Shown: positions 41,057 to 54,037, numbered from the stretch's first letter. The stretch: 64,000 bases of DNA from Proteromonas lacertae (GCA_002245135.1 NGBS01000001.1:496001-560000); one strand, 5' to 3'. Notes: generated by a model from the sequence alone, not told the origin. Numbers and translations are program-made.

Positions 41057-42949
41057 ATGCAATATCTGACTTTATTCTGTATGATTCCAAATCAAATCTA
41101 TTCTCTCTAGTTATTTGCTTATTTGGCTTAGCCTTAGCTTCTCAACCAGCTCCACAGAAGTGTTACAAGAGAAACGACAAGATCAAACCACTGATCAGAA
41201 GTGCTTTACCCAGTAGTTACATCAAGAAAGATGAAATTCCTAAGAGTTATGATTTACGAAATGTGGGTGGTAAGAATTTGATAACCACTTCAAAGAATCA
41301 ACATGTTCCAGGATACTGTGGTGCTTGTTGGGCATTTGCTGCTACTTCTTCATTGAGTGACCGTTTGAAAATCGCAACAGGAGGTGCTTGGCCAGATAAA
41401 GACTTATCAGTTCAAGTAGTGTTAAACTGTGATGAAGATGATAATGGTTGTCATGGTGGTGATCCATTTGTTGCATTTTTCTTTATTAATGACGTTGGTG
41501 GTATTCCTGAAGAAACCTGTCAATTATATGAAGCAACAGGTCATGATACTGGCAAGTTATGTTTAGATATGGATATTTGTAAAGACTGTAATCACGATGG
41601 TGAATGTTTTCCAGTTCAAGATTATGATAAATATACTGTATCTGAATATGGTCGATTAAAAGGAGAAGAAAACATAATGGCTGAAATCTATGCTCGAGGT
41701 CCTGTAACTTGTAGTGTAGCTTGTCCAAATGATTTCTATTACAATTACACAGGTGGAATCTACCATGATTATTCTGGAAGTAAAGCTCGAGATCATTCAA
41801 TCAGTGTAGTTGGTTGGGGTGAAGAAAATGGTGTAAAATACTGGATAGGTCGAAACAGTTGGGGTAAGCACTGGGGTGAAGATGGCTTCTTCCGAATTGT
41901 GAGAGGAATTGATAATTTGGGAATTGAAACTGATTGTGCTTGGGGTGTTCCAGTTGTTCCTTATGAAATGATGACTGAAGAATATAAACAAAAGAACTTT
42001 CCGAAATGGAAATCTACCAGTTGTATATCCTAAAGAATTGAATGAATATGCAAATGAATTTCCTCCTGGATTAGGAAAGAACAAAGTAAGTTATCATCCA
42101 AAAGTTGAATTCCAGACTTGTGTTATTCCTACTAATGAAAAATCATCTTTGATAAAATCTCCATTACCTCACACTTACATTAAGAAATCTGAATTACCCG
42201 AAACATTAGATTATCGAAATTACAATGGAAAGAACTTAGTAACATGGGATAAGAATCAACATATTCCTCAATACTGTGGAAGTTGTTGGGCTCAAGCAGT
42301 AACTTCGATGTTAAGTGACAGATTATCAGTGATGAGAAATGGATCTTGGCCAAATATGGATGTATCTCCTCAAGTGTTATTAAACTGTGGAGATGCAGGA
42401 AGTTGTAAAGGTGGACATCCTCTTTCTGCTTTGAGATGGATTGCTAATAACAATATCTCTGATATAACCTGTGAACCATATGTTGCTAAAGAACAAGCTT
42501 GCAGACCATTAGGTACTTGTTACGATTGTTTAGCAACTAACACTTCCCATACTCCTGGTGAATGTCATGAAGTTAAGAATTATATGAGATATGGTGTTAC
42601 TGAGTATGGTCCAATTAAAGCTTCTTCAACACAAGATATTGTTAATAACATGAAAGCTGAGATCTTTGCTAGAGGACCAATCTCTTGTGGTATTGCAGTA
42701 AATGATCATTTTAGAGAATATCATGGAGGTATCTTCAGTGATAGTGATGTTACAACTTGGATTAACCATGAAATTGAGATTGTTGGATGGGGAAAAGATG
42801 GAAATGAAGAATATTGGATTGGTAGAAACAGTTGGGGAACTTACTGGGGTATGCATGGTTGGTTCTACATCAGTATGTATGACAACAACTTATCAGTAAC
42901 TGAAGATTGCTATTGGGGTGTTCCAACTTACTATCCAATGGAACATTAA
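41057..42949 (+). CDS. Double-domain cathepsin X/Z-like cysteine protease, copy 3, with one-base insertion
   Basis: Signal-peptide exon 41057-41078 and intron 41079-41110 are as in the other copies. At 42001-42002 this copy has TTTCCGAAATGG where copies 1 and 2 have TTTCGAAATGG. The extra C shifts the frame between the two domains and gives a stop at about 42031-42033, leaving an intact first domain. The second domain is open from 42038 and keeps all its catalytic residues. Its last residues (SVTEDCYWGVPTYYPMEH) differ from copies 1 and 2. Either an assembly error hides a normal third gene, or this is a young broken copy that now makes a single-domain enzyme. Confidence 0.85.
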
Positions 42950-43171
42950 GTTCAGCTTTTCTCTATTCTGCATTCTTAATGCCATAAAGTAGAGTAAAAA
43001 AGATGTGTTATGTCAATTTTGTTTTTTATTTTTGAATTATTTCATAATGCAAAAAAATATATTAATATAATATAAAGAAAAGGAAACCGCTTAACATTCA
43101 TGAGCAATAATGGTAGTATAATTTAATTATTTAATTACTCTACAATTTCATTATTATAACAGTATTATTTT

Positions 43172-44963
43172 TTAGAATTTAGATAATGCAATTGTAGCAT
43201 AATATTGAACATCTTTATCTTTATCATCACTCAATTTTGTCAATGCAGGTTTTACGTCTTTATCAGCAAGTGATTTATCAATTAGTGATGCTAATAATCC
43301 TAATGTATCAGCAGCTACAAAACGTACATTGGGGATTGGATCACTTGTAGATTGTAATATAAGTGGAAATACATCTTGTAATATTCCTAATTTCCCTTTT
43401 AATGCTTTACCAATTGATTGAATACATAATAAAATAGTTATTCGTTTTAAATAATAAGATGATCTGTCATATATTTCCTTTAATTTTGGTATTACCATCT
43501 TCTGAGTCCAATTTTCACCAAATAATGTCACTACTTCAGTCAAAGTATCAGAGGCTTGTGTTCTAACAGCTGTAACAGTATCTTCTAAGAACTGTAAGTG
43601 TTTTGGTAATAGATTTGATTCATAATATTCTACTCCCATTACACGTCCAAATGCTACTAATTGACTGGCAATTGTTTCACGAATTCTCCATTGTTTATCA
43701 TCACATAATGCTAAGATAGTAGGTAATACAGTTTGGATTGTTTCCTTATCATTTGATTCCACTAATGATTTCAATTTTGTTAATATCCCTAATCTCACAT
43801 CAGATGTATCATCAGGTAATAAATTCTGTATAATTGGTAATACTTCTTTAGATAAATCTTTTGATATTTCCATACTTACTTGAGCTACATTACTCTTTAC
43901 ATTTCCACTTGAATCTTCAGATAGTTTTATTAAGGATGATATTATTGAACTATTTTTGAATTGTTCTTTTCCTAACACTTCAAGGAATCCAGGAATTGCT
44001 TTAACGCCACTTGCTCTAACTTCAGCTTCAGGATCTGTTAAGAAATTGGATAAGAATGGTAACATCTCATTTGCTGTCTTTTCTGTACCTAATTTCTTTG
44101 CTAATACTGAAAAATCTTTTGCAATAGTTTGACGAACCTTCCATGATTTATCTTCAGCGCAACTCTTAATTAATGGTAATAAATGTTCTACATTCTGTTC
44201 AGTGGATAATGTTGCACTAATATCTTTACATTTCTCAATTGCCAGTAATCTCACTGAATCTTGATCATCACTGACTAATTGTTTAAATAATGGTATTATT
44301 TCTTCTACTATTTTATTTGGTTCTAATACGGTTGTGAATAAACCCAAATGATTGGCTGCTGCTCTTCTAACCATTGGAGTATCGTCATTACATAATGAAC
44401 GGAATAATTCTCTTATTTTTGATTTGTCATCTTCGCTGGAGAGTTTTTTATATATATCAGCTAATAATGCACTGGCTGATACACGAGATGTGAACCAATC
44501 GCCGTCTGATAACTCTTGTAACAACGGCATTACATTTTTTGAAACATCATCACCACTGAGTTGTTTTATTACGATTAACATACTATTCACGGCTTCTTCT
44601 CTAACCACGGTTTCTTCTTGTGTGCAAAGATTCTTCAAGATTGGTAATAAACTAACACAATTACTACCACCACCTAAAAATGGACATAATAATCCTAAGG
44701 AAGTTCCCATTTCTTTTAAAGCTTCATCTTCATTATCTAAAGACTCTTCTATAAAAAAACGATAAATCAATTAGTCAATACCCTTTAGAAGTGGCAACAG
44801 CTCATTCTTTGTTCTCTCAAGTCCAATGGCTTCTGCTACATTATTGAGTTTTTTTAATGCATTTACACGAATTTCAATCTCATCAGAGTGTAATGCTTCT
44901 CTAAAAAGACCAAATTGGTCTACTTTATCGCCTATTTAATATGAATATTTTTATTATACCCAT
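43172..44963 (-). CDS. PPP2R1A: PP2A 65-kDa scaffold subunit A
   Basis: This HEAT-repeat scaffold holds the catalytic and B subunits of protein phosphatase 2A. The exons are 44963-44960 (ATG plus one base), 44931-44782 and 44748-43172, with introns of 28 and 33 nt. The total of 1,731 bases encodes 576 residues, the usual length for the family. About fifteen HEAT repeats are recognisable, with hallmark runs such as CNDDTPMVRRAAANHLG, DDQDSVRLLAIE, AEDKSWKVRQTIAKDFS and DPIPNVRFVAADTLGLL that match the conserved intra-repeat turns of PR65. A four-base first exon is unusual but is required to reach a start codon in frame. Confidence 0.95.
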
Positions 44964-45202
44964 AAATAAAAGGAAGAGGTTTAAAAAGAGATAAATATCT
45001 CAAACTGATTAAATTTCTGATGTTCAGTTATTTTTTTGCTTATCAATCAAACTGTTTTTTATATTTGAAATGATGAAGGCAGCTTAGAATGTACATGCAA
45101 AATATAATTTTTAAATTATTACTCGTTTATAATTACACACAAACATGTGTAAAAAGAATCAAAATATTAAATCTATACAAAAGTCCTGATTTATAAATTA
45201 TT

Positions 45203-47228
45203 TTATTTATGTGGAGTTAATAATGAAAGCTTCTGACGTTTATTTGGAGGATAATCATCCATTAAAGGATCTAATGCAGGATTAGGTAAATATTTAATTT
45301 TAGAGTTCTATATACATAATAATAATTAATATACATCAAATAAATGAGGAGAAACAGGTACAGGAGAATGATTTAATCTCACTGATCTTCTGACTGGTGA
45401 GAATATTGTTGAAGCAATATCATCAACTAATAATTCTCTTTTTCTCTTTGATAAAGGTATTTCATCAATCATTACCACAGAACCTTTCATTGAACTATAA
45501 CTAGGTGTATTGATTGGTGATAATTCAGAAGAATTGAATAATCTTGTAGGTTTTTGACTACTATTAATTGATTCACTAGTGTAATTCTCACTATAACTAA
45601 AACTATCTCTACCTTTTGTTGGAGTCATAAAATTAGTAATTTTCATCACTTTATTTGTTAATTGCTGATTATTAATTGGTATTTCTTCATCAAATCCAAG
45701 TGTTTCATCTGGATCAAATAATGATGAAGCAGTACTATTCAACCCATTATTAATATTAATATTATTATCATCATCATCATCACTTTCTTCATTATTCTCA
45801 TTATCGTTTGATGTCTTGTCATTTTCTGTTTGGTTTGAACTACTGTTATTATCTTCAAAACTAACATTTCCATGATCTTCTACTAGATCGTCTGTTTCTT
45901 CAATTCCACTTATGTCATTTATATCTACATTCATTTCCATTTCATTTTCTTGATTTGATTCTTTGTTTTCATCTTCTTTCTTATTCTCTGTTTCAGTTGA
46001 CTTTGTTTGAACTTCTACTGTGTTTTCAACTGTTTTATTTTCTTCAAGGGATTTGTTTTTCATTTCTTCTTCTTCCTTCTCAATCTGCTCTTTTTCTCTT
46101 TCTGTCTTTTCTTTCAACTCTTTTTCCTCTTTTTCTTTCCTCTGACTTTGTTCTATTTCTGTAAGCATGATTTTCTGTTCTTCTTTGTGAATTTCTTCAG
46201 CTTAAATATCTATCATAATCCTATTTAAAATAATAATATGTTTTTATATATACATCTTCAATAACTCTATAATCAGCTGAATCAGGATTCATTACTGCTA
46301 AAGCATCAAAATAAATATCATTAATTTTCATTATTTCATTATTATTTTCTGATTTTTCTAATATTTGTATCTTTATCTTCCAATATAAAGCCATTTGTCT
46401 TATTTTATCCCAATTATCTTTTTCTAATATTCCCAATTCCATTTGTCCTTTCAATATATCATCATTCTTTATTAAATTTGATATTTTTACTAATTCATCA
46501 CTTAAAGATACTTGGTTATCAATGAATGATTCTCTTTTTTTCTTTAAACTTCTTTGTAAAGCTTCATTCAAAGGAATTCCATTTATTTTGGATGGTGTAA
46601 ACACTATTGAATCATTTTCATTATTAATACTATCATTAACACTCTTTTGGGGAGTTTTTAGCTTTTGGATTTTGTTTTTTATAGCACTAAGTGGTGAAAT
46701 ATGTGCTTCTTGTTGTAACTGTGGCGTTTTAGGAGTTGATGGTGTTTCTTCTATGTTATTTAATTGTTTTTCTTTTTGTGGAGTTTTTAGTTTCTGAATT
46801 CTGTTATTTATATCTTTTAATTGTAATGGTGGTGATGTTTTCTCAATTTTAGCAGCAGCAGCAGTTGTAACAGTTTTCAACGATGATGAGACTGTTGGTT
46901 TAAATAACCTTGATTTCACTGAAACAAATTTCTTTGCAACTGGTTTATTATTTTTATCAGTTTCATTGTGCTTATTTATATTCTCTTTTGCTATGGTTGA
47001 ACTGGTTAATTTTGAACTAGGTAATGCTTTTGAATTTATTTTCACAGCTTTGTTTTGGTTCTATTTTAAAATATAAAATAGTAAATATACAGCTGTTGTT
47101 AATTTATTTGTAGTTATTGTGACATCTTTCAGTATGTTTGTTTTTAAGATTTCTTTACTTTGTTGTTTTCTTCTCTTAAACTCTTCCAATCTTGCCCTCA
47201 TTTCATCTTTTGATTTGTTTGCAAACAT
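45203..47228 (-). CDS. Basic/acidic coiled-coil protein, possibly nuclear or cytoskeletal; one-base frame break
   Basis: The family is not recognised. Exons are 47228-47091, 47060-46254, 46220-45335 and 45307-45203, with introns of 30, 33 and 27 nt. The total is one base over a multiple of three. Removing one base of the AA pair (46202-46203 in plus coordinates) gives DYDRYLAEEIHKEEQ and joins the two long frames into about 644 residues. The N-terminal part is Lys/Thr/Pro-rich and contains two copies of IQKLKTPQK with many TP/SP sites. A helical block follows, then a strongly charged Glu/Lys coiled coil, an acidic Asn/Asp stretch, and a tail with FSPVRRSVRL and SKRKRELL. The many S/T-P sites suggest a CDK-regulated nuclear or spindle protein; that is inference. 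Confidence 0.7.
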
Positions 47229-47362
47229 ATCTTCAACTTATAAATCAGAATTGATAAACTTACAGTTTAAATTTTTGAATTTGGGTGAAATTGGTTTATG
47301 AAACTATTTTTTTGATACAACCAAAACGTTTTTCGTTTTTTAATTATTTGTTTTTATAAGCA

Positions 47363-47813
47363 ATGTCTGACGATAAAGCACCAACAGTAACAATTTATAA
47401 ACCATCATACCAAATAGAACCAGACAATGATGAGACGTATTTTATGATGTGATTGTAATTTGTAGTTTTCATCCATCAGAAGTAAAAACTGTAATAGAAG
47501 ATGTACTTAGTGAAATGCTAGATGAAGAAACATATGAACATGAAAAATGTCAGCAAATAGTAGTTGAAATCACTGATGTTATAAAAGACAAAGTTAAAGC
47601 ATTGAATATACCTCGTTATAAAATTATTGTGCAAGCAACAATAGGTGAAATGAAAAATCAAGGTATAAGAATTACTTCAAGATGTTTATGGGATGTAGAT
47701 ACTGATAATTATTCGTCTGCCACATATAAAAATGTATATTATCAATTGTATTTACATTTCAATAGAATAGTTTATGGTGTACTGTTGTAGTATTTGGTTT
47801 TTATACAGAATAG
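47363..47813 (+). CDS. DYNLT2B: Tctex1-domain dynein light chain (TCTEX1D2/DYNLT2B-like)
   Basis: This is a light chain of cytoplasmic dynein-2 or axonemal dynein, acting in flagella. The exons are 47363-47436, 47466-47733 and 47766-47813, with introns of 29 and 32 nt. The result is 129 residues, a normal Tctex1 length. Diagnostic phrases are YQIEP near the start, FHPSEVKTVIEDVL, IPRYKIIVQATIGE, SRCLWDVDTDNY and the hydrophobic final strand CTVVVFGFY. The conserved RYKIIVQ...GE...SRC.WD.DTDNY block is the Tctex1 hallmark and best recalls the TCTEX1D2 subgroup. The gene is divergent from the basic coiled-coil gene, with about 134 bp between starts, and contains a repeated CGTTTT element upstream. 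Confidence 0.9.
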
Positions 47814-47927
47814 ACATTTTGTATCTTATTTCCTTTATTTAATATTATTTCTATGTTATTTTGGTTTTAAAGACTTAAAAAAAGAGAGTAATTCAATGAA
47901 TGAATGATTTAAATTCCATAATCCTAT

Positions 47928-48512
47928 TTATGGATTGAATTTTTCATAAACATGAGTTCCATCAGCTCTTGTTCCATAGATTTCAACATATTGTACCTTA
48001 GGAATACCTAATGTTGATTTTGCCATCACGTATATTCTTTCTAATTTCACTGGCTCATCATTGACTTTAAAGACAACATAAACTCCTTGTTCATCTTGGT
48101 AGATATCTAATGGTCTTGATTTATTCATACAAACTAAATAACCAATGATATGACCTCCTTCACCTTTTTCAAAGCTAAATTATGATAAAACACAGTTAAA
48201 ATTATACGTAATACCGTAGGCACTCTTCTTTTCCACAAAGTTCAATTCTTCTTGATCTTTTCCACTATAATACTAAAAAGATATTTCCATACCTGATATC
48301 TTTAGCAAAGTTAATCCAGTAAACGTGAATTGGCTCATCTTCCTTTAATTTTCCATCAACTAAGTTAGCAGAATATACAACTGTGTTGATATTCATGTTT
48401 CTTTCAATAACAAATAAACAATTTGGCTATTGCATAAAATAAAAGCAGTATATACATCAATTTCTCTTGATTCTTTTAATTTGGTGTTTTCAAAAATATT
48501 ATCTGCTGACAT
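47928..48512 (-). CDS. DUF4833-like protein, 164 residues
   Basis: Exons are 48512-48456, 48426-48293, 48264-48208 and 48174-47928, totalling 495 bases; introns are 29, 28 and 33 nt. The sequence shows the pattern I associate with DUF4833: a start with N-x-L-F-V-I-E-R-N, then VVYSANL, EPIHVYWI, EELNFVEKKSAYGI, a central KSRPLDI strand region, and a C-terminal LERIYV...PKVQYVEIYG...YEKF. No signal peptide or membrane helix is visible, suggesting a cytosolic beta-rich protein. The molecular function of the family is unknown to me. It converges with the dynein light chain gene and diverges from the EF-hand gene. Confidence 0.8.
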
Positions 48513-48643
48513 TGAGTTAGAAAATCAAAGAATAAAACAACAATATTTAGCTTGAGTCCTGAGAGACGAACCTTGCCCACTTTTATTGAGAAAAAAGTCG
48601 CTTTTTCAAAACCGTTTTATATCGTTTTTTTAGTTTTTAAAAT

Positions 48644-51456
48644 ATGAATTGTTTTGGAAGAATTAAAGATGAAATAGATTTAAAGCGTCTAAGATTGAAG
48701 GATATTTTTGAGGTATGGAATGTATAATTGAAAATATTTAGACCTTTGATGTACATGGTACAAAGAAGATCACAAGAGATCAATTCATAAGATGTTTGGG
48801 AATGAATAAAGTAGAAGTAACTCCAGAAGAAGAAGAAGAGTTATTCAAAGCTTATTCAACAGATGATGGTTACATTGCATATTATTTATTTGTGAAAGAT
48901 ATGGAACAAGGTATAATATTCTCCTTGATTATATAATTGATAATAGTAATTCCAAGTGAGCAAATAACATCATCCAAAACATTTGGTGAGACAATGTCAA
49001 GAAAATTGCTTCCCCCAGGTGCAGTAGAATCAAGAGTATAATAATAATATTTTTATATATCTCCATAGAGCGATGAAGAAACTCAAAAATTACATCAAGC
49101 CTTAGCCTTCTTAAAAAACAGAACAAAAACACATGGTCTAATAGTCAAGAACTTTTTCTTCGATTTTGATCGTATCAAAACAGGATATGTAACTGAAATG
49201 CAATTCAGAAGAGGTATGAAGGAAATGGTAAAAGAATTCCCAGAAGAATTAGTGGATGTGTTAGTATCCAGATATGGTTATCAAACCTCAAGCAGAGTAA
49301 AGGATGTAAACTATGATGCTTTACAAAAGGATATAGATAAATATGGAAATAAAGATTTACCTGATTTCCCTTGGACACAGAAGTTATATCATGAACCGTA
49401 TATATATAATAATATAATAATAATAATAATATTTAGAATTGATAATTCATACACAGATGATGAATTACAAGAGTTATTCTGGAAGAAAGTGGAAGAATTA
49501 AGAATCAGACCAAAAGATTATTTCCAAGTATTTGATAAACTAAATACTGGTTTTGTAACAATGGGTGAATTCTTAAGAGCCTTGAATATGTGTAGAATTG
49601 ATACATTAATGTCACCTGAATTATTACAAAGATTAGCTGATTTATACTACAAACCAGAAGCTAATAAAATCAATTATTTAGAATTAATAGGTAATGTAAA
49701 TACAAAGACATTTGTACGAAGTTATACAGGTTATAAACCTCCATTAGAACATGGATTAGATCGAACTAGTGTATTAAAACCACATCTATATGAAGAAGTA
49801 GATCGAGTTCTTGAAGATTTGAGAATAAGAATATCAAAGAATAGAATGAATTACAATATCAAAGATGTATTTGATGATTTTGATAGAGTTCATGAAGAAC
49901 ATATTACACCAGCACAATTTGACAGAGTATTGAAAAGATTCGATTTATTACCAGACAGTGAGGAAGACTTAGAATTATTACATCAAAAATTCCATGCAAG
50001 TGGTGGTGATCATCCAAGAATCAATTATAAATGGTTTTTACAATGTGTTGATCCAACTCCTAATAATAAAGAACCTGAATTCAAGACTAATCGTTTACCA
50101 CCTGAACCTATAGTAGTACCTGATGGTATATTAGAAATATTAAAGAAATATCGTGAAATTGTTTCTCAGAATAGAATTAGATTGAGTAATTTCTTCTGTG
50201 ATTATGATAAATTGAGAAGTGGTAAAGTTACAGCACATCAATTTGAAATTGCTTTAGATAATGCTGGATTAAAACCAACTGCTAAAGAAATTCAAGATTT
50301 AGTATTTACTTATGCAGCTCCACAGAAAGAAGATTTTTCACAGATTTACATATGTTATCCAAACTTTATTAAAGATATTGATAGTGTATTTATGGGAGAT
50401 GATCCTTGCAAGAACTTAGATCCAAATTCATTGAATAATACCACAGGATTCCACAAATTAGATTATACTACCAACCGTCTAGATAATAACGAAGAATCTG
50501 AGTTAGAGAATATATTAGATAAATTACGTCATTTTAGTAGCAGTAGAAGAGTATTAATGACACCTGATTTTGAACACTTTGACTGGCATCATTATGGTTA
50601 TATTACTAAGCCACAATTCCAACGTGTATGTAAAACATTAGGTTTATTATCCTGCATCTCTGAAGATGAATTAGAAATAGTTTGTAAAGCATTTGCTATG
50701 CCACACAGAGATAGTCGAGATGATGTGAATTATACTTGGTTTGTCAAAGCATTAGAGACTTTACAATTACCAAAAGTATTAACTTCATTCCCATCAGTAT
50801 ATGAACCATTCAAACCACCATTTGATGAACCTGGTGAAGTACCAACTAAACCATTACCAAAACATACTGATTATGGTCCAGTATTTAGATCAATGGAAGA
50901 AACTTTATTATTGAACAAATTAAGATATCAAATAAAGACTAGAGGTATTAGAATCAAAGGATTAATTGAAGATTATGTTCCTTTAAGGCAAGATCATATT
51001 CCAAAGGCTAAATTACGAACTGTACTGACTAATGCAGGATTTGTATTAATGGAAGATGAATGGGATATATTAGAAAGATGTTTCCAACATCCAACAGTAG
51101 AAGAAGGTATTGAATGGAGAGTGTTAGTTGAAGAATTAAACTCACCACCAGTATTAGAGAATCCAGAGAGAAATGTTGATTTATATGGTGATGCTATGAA
51201 GATAATGAAACACACAATGATGTCACAGACAATTAATGCTAAACCAACATTTCAACATTTTGATAGACAGAATATTGGTAGAATTACAACTACACAATTT
51301 CATCGTGCTATGGATATTGTTGGTCTTACTCAGAAACTTACTCCAGAACAAGCTGAAGCTGTTGTGCAGAAATATGTAACTCCAGAACGTGATACTAGGA
51401 ATATGGCAGATTATGTGAGATTTATTAAAGATGTGGAAAATTATTATAATCTTTAA
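48644..51456 (+). CDS. Large multi-EF-hand protein, EFCAB6-like, 891 residues
   Basis: Exons are 48644-48712, 48742-48910, 48947-49035, 49069-49397 and 49437-51456. The last intron is 39 nt and has no in-frame stop, so an intron-blind reading inserts a false hydrophobic run. The protein consists of about seven to nine degenerate EF-hand pairs. Each has an FDxxxxGxVTxxxFxRxL-type loop (for example FDRIKTGYVTEMQF, FDKLNTGFVTMGEF, YDKLRSGKVTAHQF, FDRQNIGRITTTQF). Long proteins of this kind (EFCAB6 and relatives) are typical of organisms with motile flagella. Most loops lack the last acidic ligand, so structural rather than calcium-sensing roles are likely. It is divergent from the DUF4833 gene, 131 bp apart. 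Confidence 0.88.
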
Positions 51457-51552
51457 ATTATTATATATGTAATATTATCTAAAACAGTATGTTGATTTTT
51501 CTTTTAAATAATAAAAGATCATAACAAGAACAACATTAATTTATCAATTACA

Positions 51553-53939
51553 TTACATAACTAAACATCCATTTCCTTCTAAATTGTGTAAGGTTTGTAA
51601 ACTATATCTTTTCAACTTCGTATTACCTGGAAATCTATTACTAACTGTTCTTAATGGAGATACAGATAAAGAGAAATTCTGCATTACTAATTTAGACATT
51701 TCTTTCATACTGCTTTTTATTTCATTATTCTCACTAAAAACTGATAATAATTTACAAGCAAATTCAACTAATTGAGCATCTTCACTATTTGCTAATAATT
51801 CAAACAGTCTTTTTATTAATCTTTTATACTTTTCATCACAAGCAATATCTCTATAATCTAATTTAGAAGCTAAATATAATGCAGTCTTTTGTTGATTCAT
51901 ATCCTTTGATTTTTCTAAAGTAAAATAAGTAGCAGCTAATATATCATTCTTACTACTACTTAATTTCTCATAATCTTCATCTGTATCACAAAGACATTTC
52001 AATGATGTAAAAATAACAGATAATAACTTCAAATTATCAGCATAATTCAATACTAATTGACATAATCTGTTAATACTTGTATTTTTAGCTTCAGAATTTA
52101 TTAGCTTATGTTCTGCTTTGCAATTTCTACCAATAAAACCAACAATTCTTGCAGATGGCTTTACTAATTCAGGTGACACTTTAAATGCTTCAATACTAAT
52201 TTCATTCAATTTTTCCATTCCTTGAACAGAGACAAATAAATCACACATTACTTGATTTCCAACCATTCTTGATAAAAGTGTCAATCCAGCTGCAAATAAT
52301 TCCAAATTACTTTTATTCTCTTCTAAAAATATCATTCTTAATAATTCTTTCATATCTTTAATTTGTAAATCCATTCTCCTTTCATCTGGTTTATCTGAAC
52401 ATAATACAGTCATTGTACCTAATACTATCTTTGCAACATCTTTATCCATTTCTACTATCGAAATAAACGCATTTATTAATGTAGTAAAGCAATTTTGATC
52501 TATAAAAAATTGACATTTAGAAGGATCGTTAAAACAGAGATTGTAATAGATTCTTGCTACATAATACTGTAACTTTGTTGATTTTAAGTGAAAAGATGAA
52601 ATATTATTTAAATCATTTGGTAAATCATCAAGATTCATTGCAGCTCCTATTCAATAATTAAAACACAAATAAAGAATAAATATACTTGCTACTAAATTAT
52701 TAAGTGTTTTCAACACATATGTTTGTAGTTTTTCATCAGTTGGAACACTTCTCATTGCAGATTTGGCATATTGTGCAACATTCATTTCCTTTAATAAATC
52801 GATTGAAACATAATCTGATTTATCTATTTCACTCAGTATATGAAATGCTGGTTTTAGTATTGATACTGTAATTCGATGTTCTTTTATTTTGTTGCATGTA
52901 TAAGCTAATACATTTGTAATATGAGCAACTTCCTTATCTATATAAATTCAATAATATCATATTATTATTATACTTGCTACTACACATTGATGATATATTT
53001 GAAGAACATAATTAGTTGGATCATACACATCATCTTTAGGAAATTTTCTCAATAATTCTTCAGATGTTTCTATAAAATTACTATTTACTAACTGTTTACA
53101 TATCTCTTCTATTAATAATTAATAATTAATAAAAATTTGTACTATTAAAGCTATAAGTAACTAATGTTTTTAAACATTCATTTAATATGGAATAATTTGA
53201 CTGATTAAACTCAATTACATTCTCTAATGATGCAACTAAAGCATCTTGAGTAAATTCATTTCTAATATTCTCTATAAACAAAATAATAATATTAATAAAT
53301 AACAATATATATAATACCATTCTTTCCAATATTATTCAATACACTTAATCCTAAATGTATTATCTCTTCTGATGTACAATGCATCGATATTAATTTGATT
53401 AATAAAGGACATATATTTTCTTGCATTATTTGTGTTACAATTTCATTATCTAATTTCTTCGATAGTCTTTCTAACAACATTAATCCAGCACATGTTAGTT
53501 TTTCATCTTCTGTTCCAGATAATAGACTTGAAGCGACAATATGACAACCACTAACTTTACAAAATGATTGAATTCCACACTCTATTTTTTATGATTATAT
53601 AATAAAGGGATTATACCATATGAACAAATATTTGAAAGAATAGTAAAAAATAACGATCTAGGAGAATTTTGACAATAGGTTAATATAACATTTATTGAAT
53701 CTTGCAAATTATTCACAGTCTCTTCATTACACGACAATTTGGGGTGAGTAATTATCAAATGTTCAAGTTTTGAATTCCATTCTTCACACACAGTTATATT
53801 TATCAAATTTTGTGCTATTGTTGAAACTATATTACACAAGTCTTGAAGTTCATTTTCATCATTAGGCGGAACCAGCTCTACATCGATTGACTCCTATTAA
53901 GTATACTTAGAAAACATTTTATACAGGGTTAATGGACAT
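51553..53939 (-). CDS. Armadillo/HEAT-like helical repeat protein, 721 residues
   Basis: Seven exons (53939-53925, 53893-53617, 53581-53318, 53271-53143, 53108-52974, 52937-52686, 52646-51553) total 2,166 bases, a multiple of three. Introns are 31-46 nt. Several of the short open frames visible here are exon fragments running into these introns. The protein is almost entirely helical, with Leu/Ile-rich repeats of about 40 residues of armadillo type (for example LGLSVLNNIGKN, LKTLNNLVAR, FAAGLTLLSRMVGN, ACKLLSVFSENN). I cannot assign a specific subfamily; cytoskeletal or trafficking adaptors are plausible. Its start lies only 98 bp from that of the divergent syntaxin gene, so the two may share a promoter. 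Confidence 0.8.
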
Positions 53940-54037
53940 CTTTACAAATGCTGTGTGCTAAAACTCCAAATTATTTAAATTAGGTTTGATGCTCGTTTGA
54001 TTTCACAAAAGATTATTTTTTTGAATAATTATAAGGA

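Larger units (their letters stand above)
36774..42949 (+). repeat. Tandem array of three about 2.1 kb direct repeats, each a double cathepsin X/Z gene
   Basis: The unit starts at a TAATGGTTTAAATTGAAAG sequence that recurs at 36774, 38879 and 40981 (spacings 2105 and 2102 bases). Upstream sequence, signal-peptide exon, intron and the whole first protease domain are the same in all three, and the spacers after copies 1 and 2 match. Differences are confined to parts of the second domain and the extreme 3' end. Copies 1 and 3 share one version of the second-domain variable parts and copy 2 has another. Copies 1 and 2 share the same C-terminus while copy 3 differs. This is a mosaic typical of unequal crossing-over and gene conversion. 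Confidence 0.95.

Noticed and set aside
49398-49436. Hydrophobic Ile-rich segment in the EF-hand protein
   Set aside because: It is a 39-nt intron with consensus ends that happens to lack an in-frame stop.
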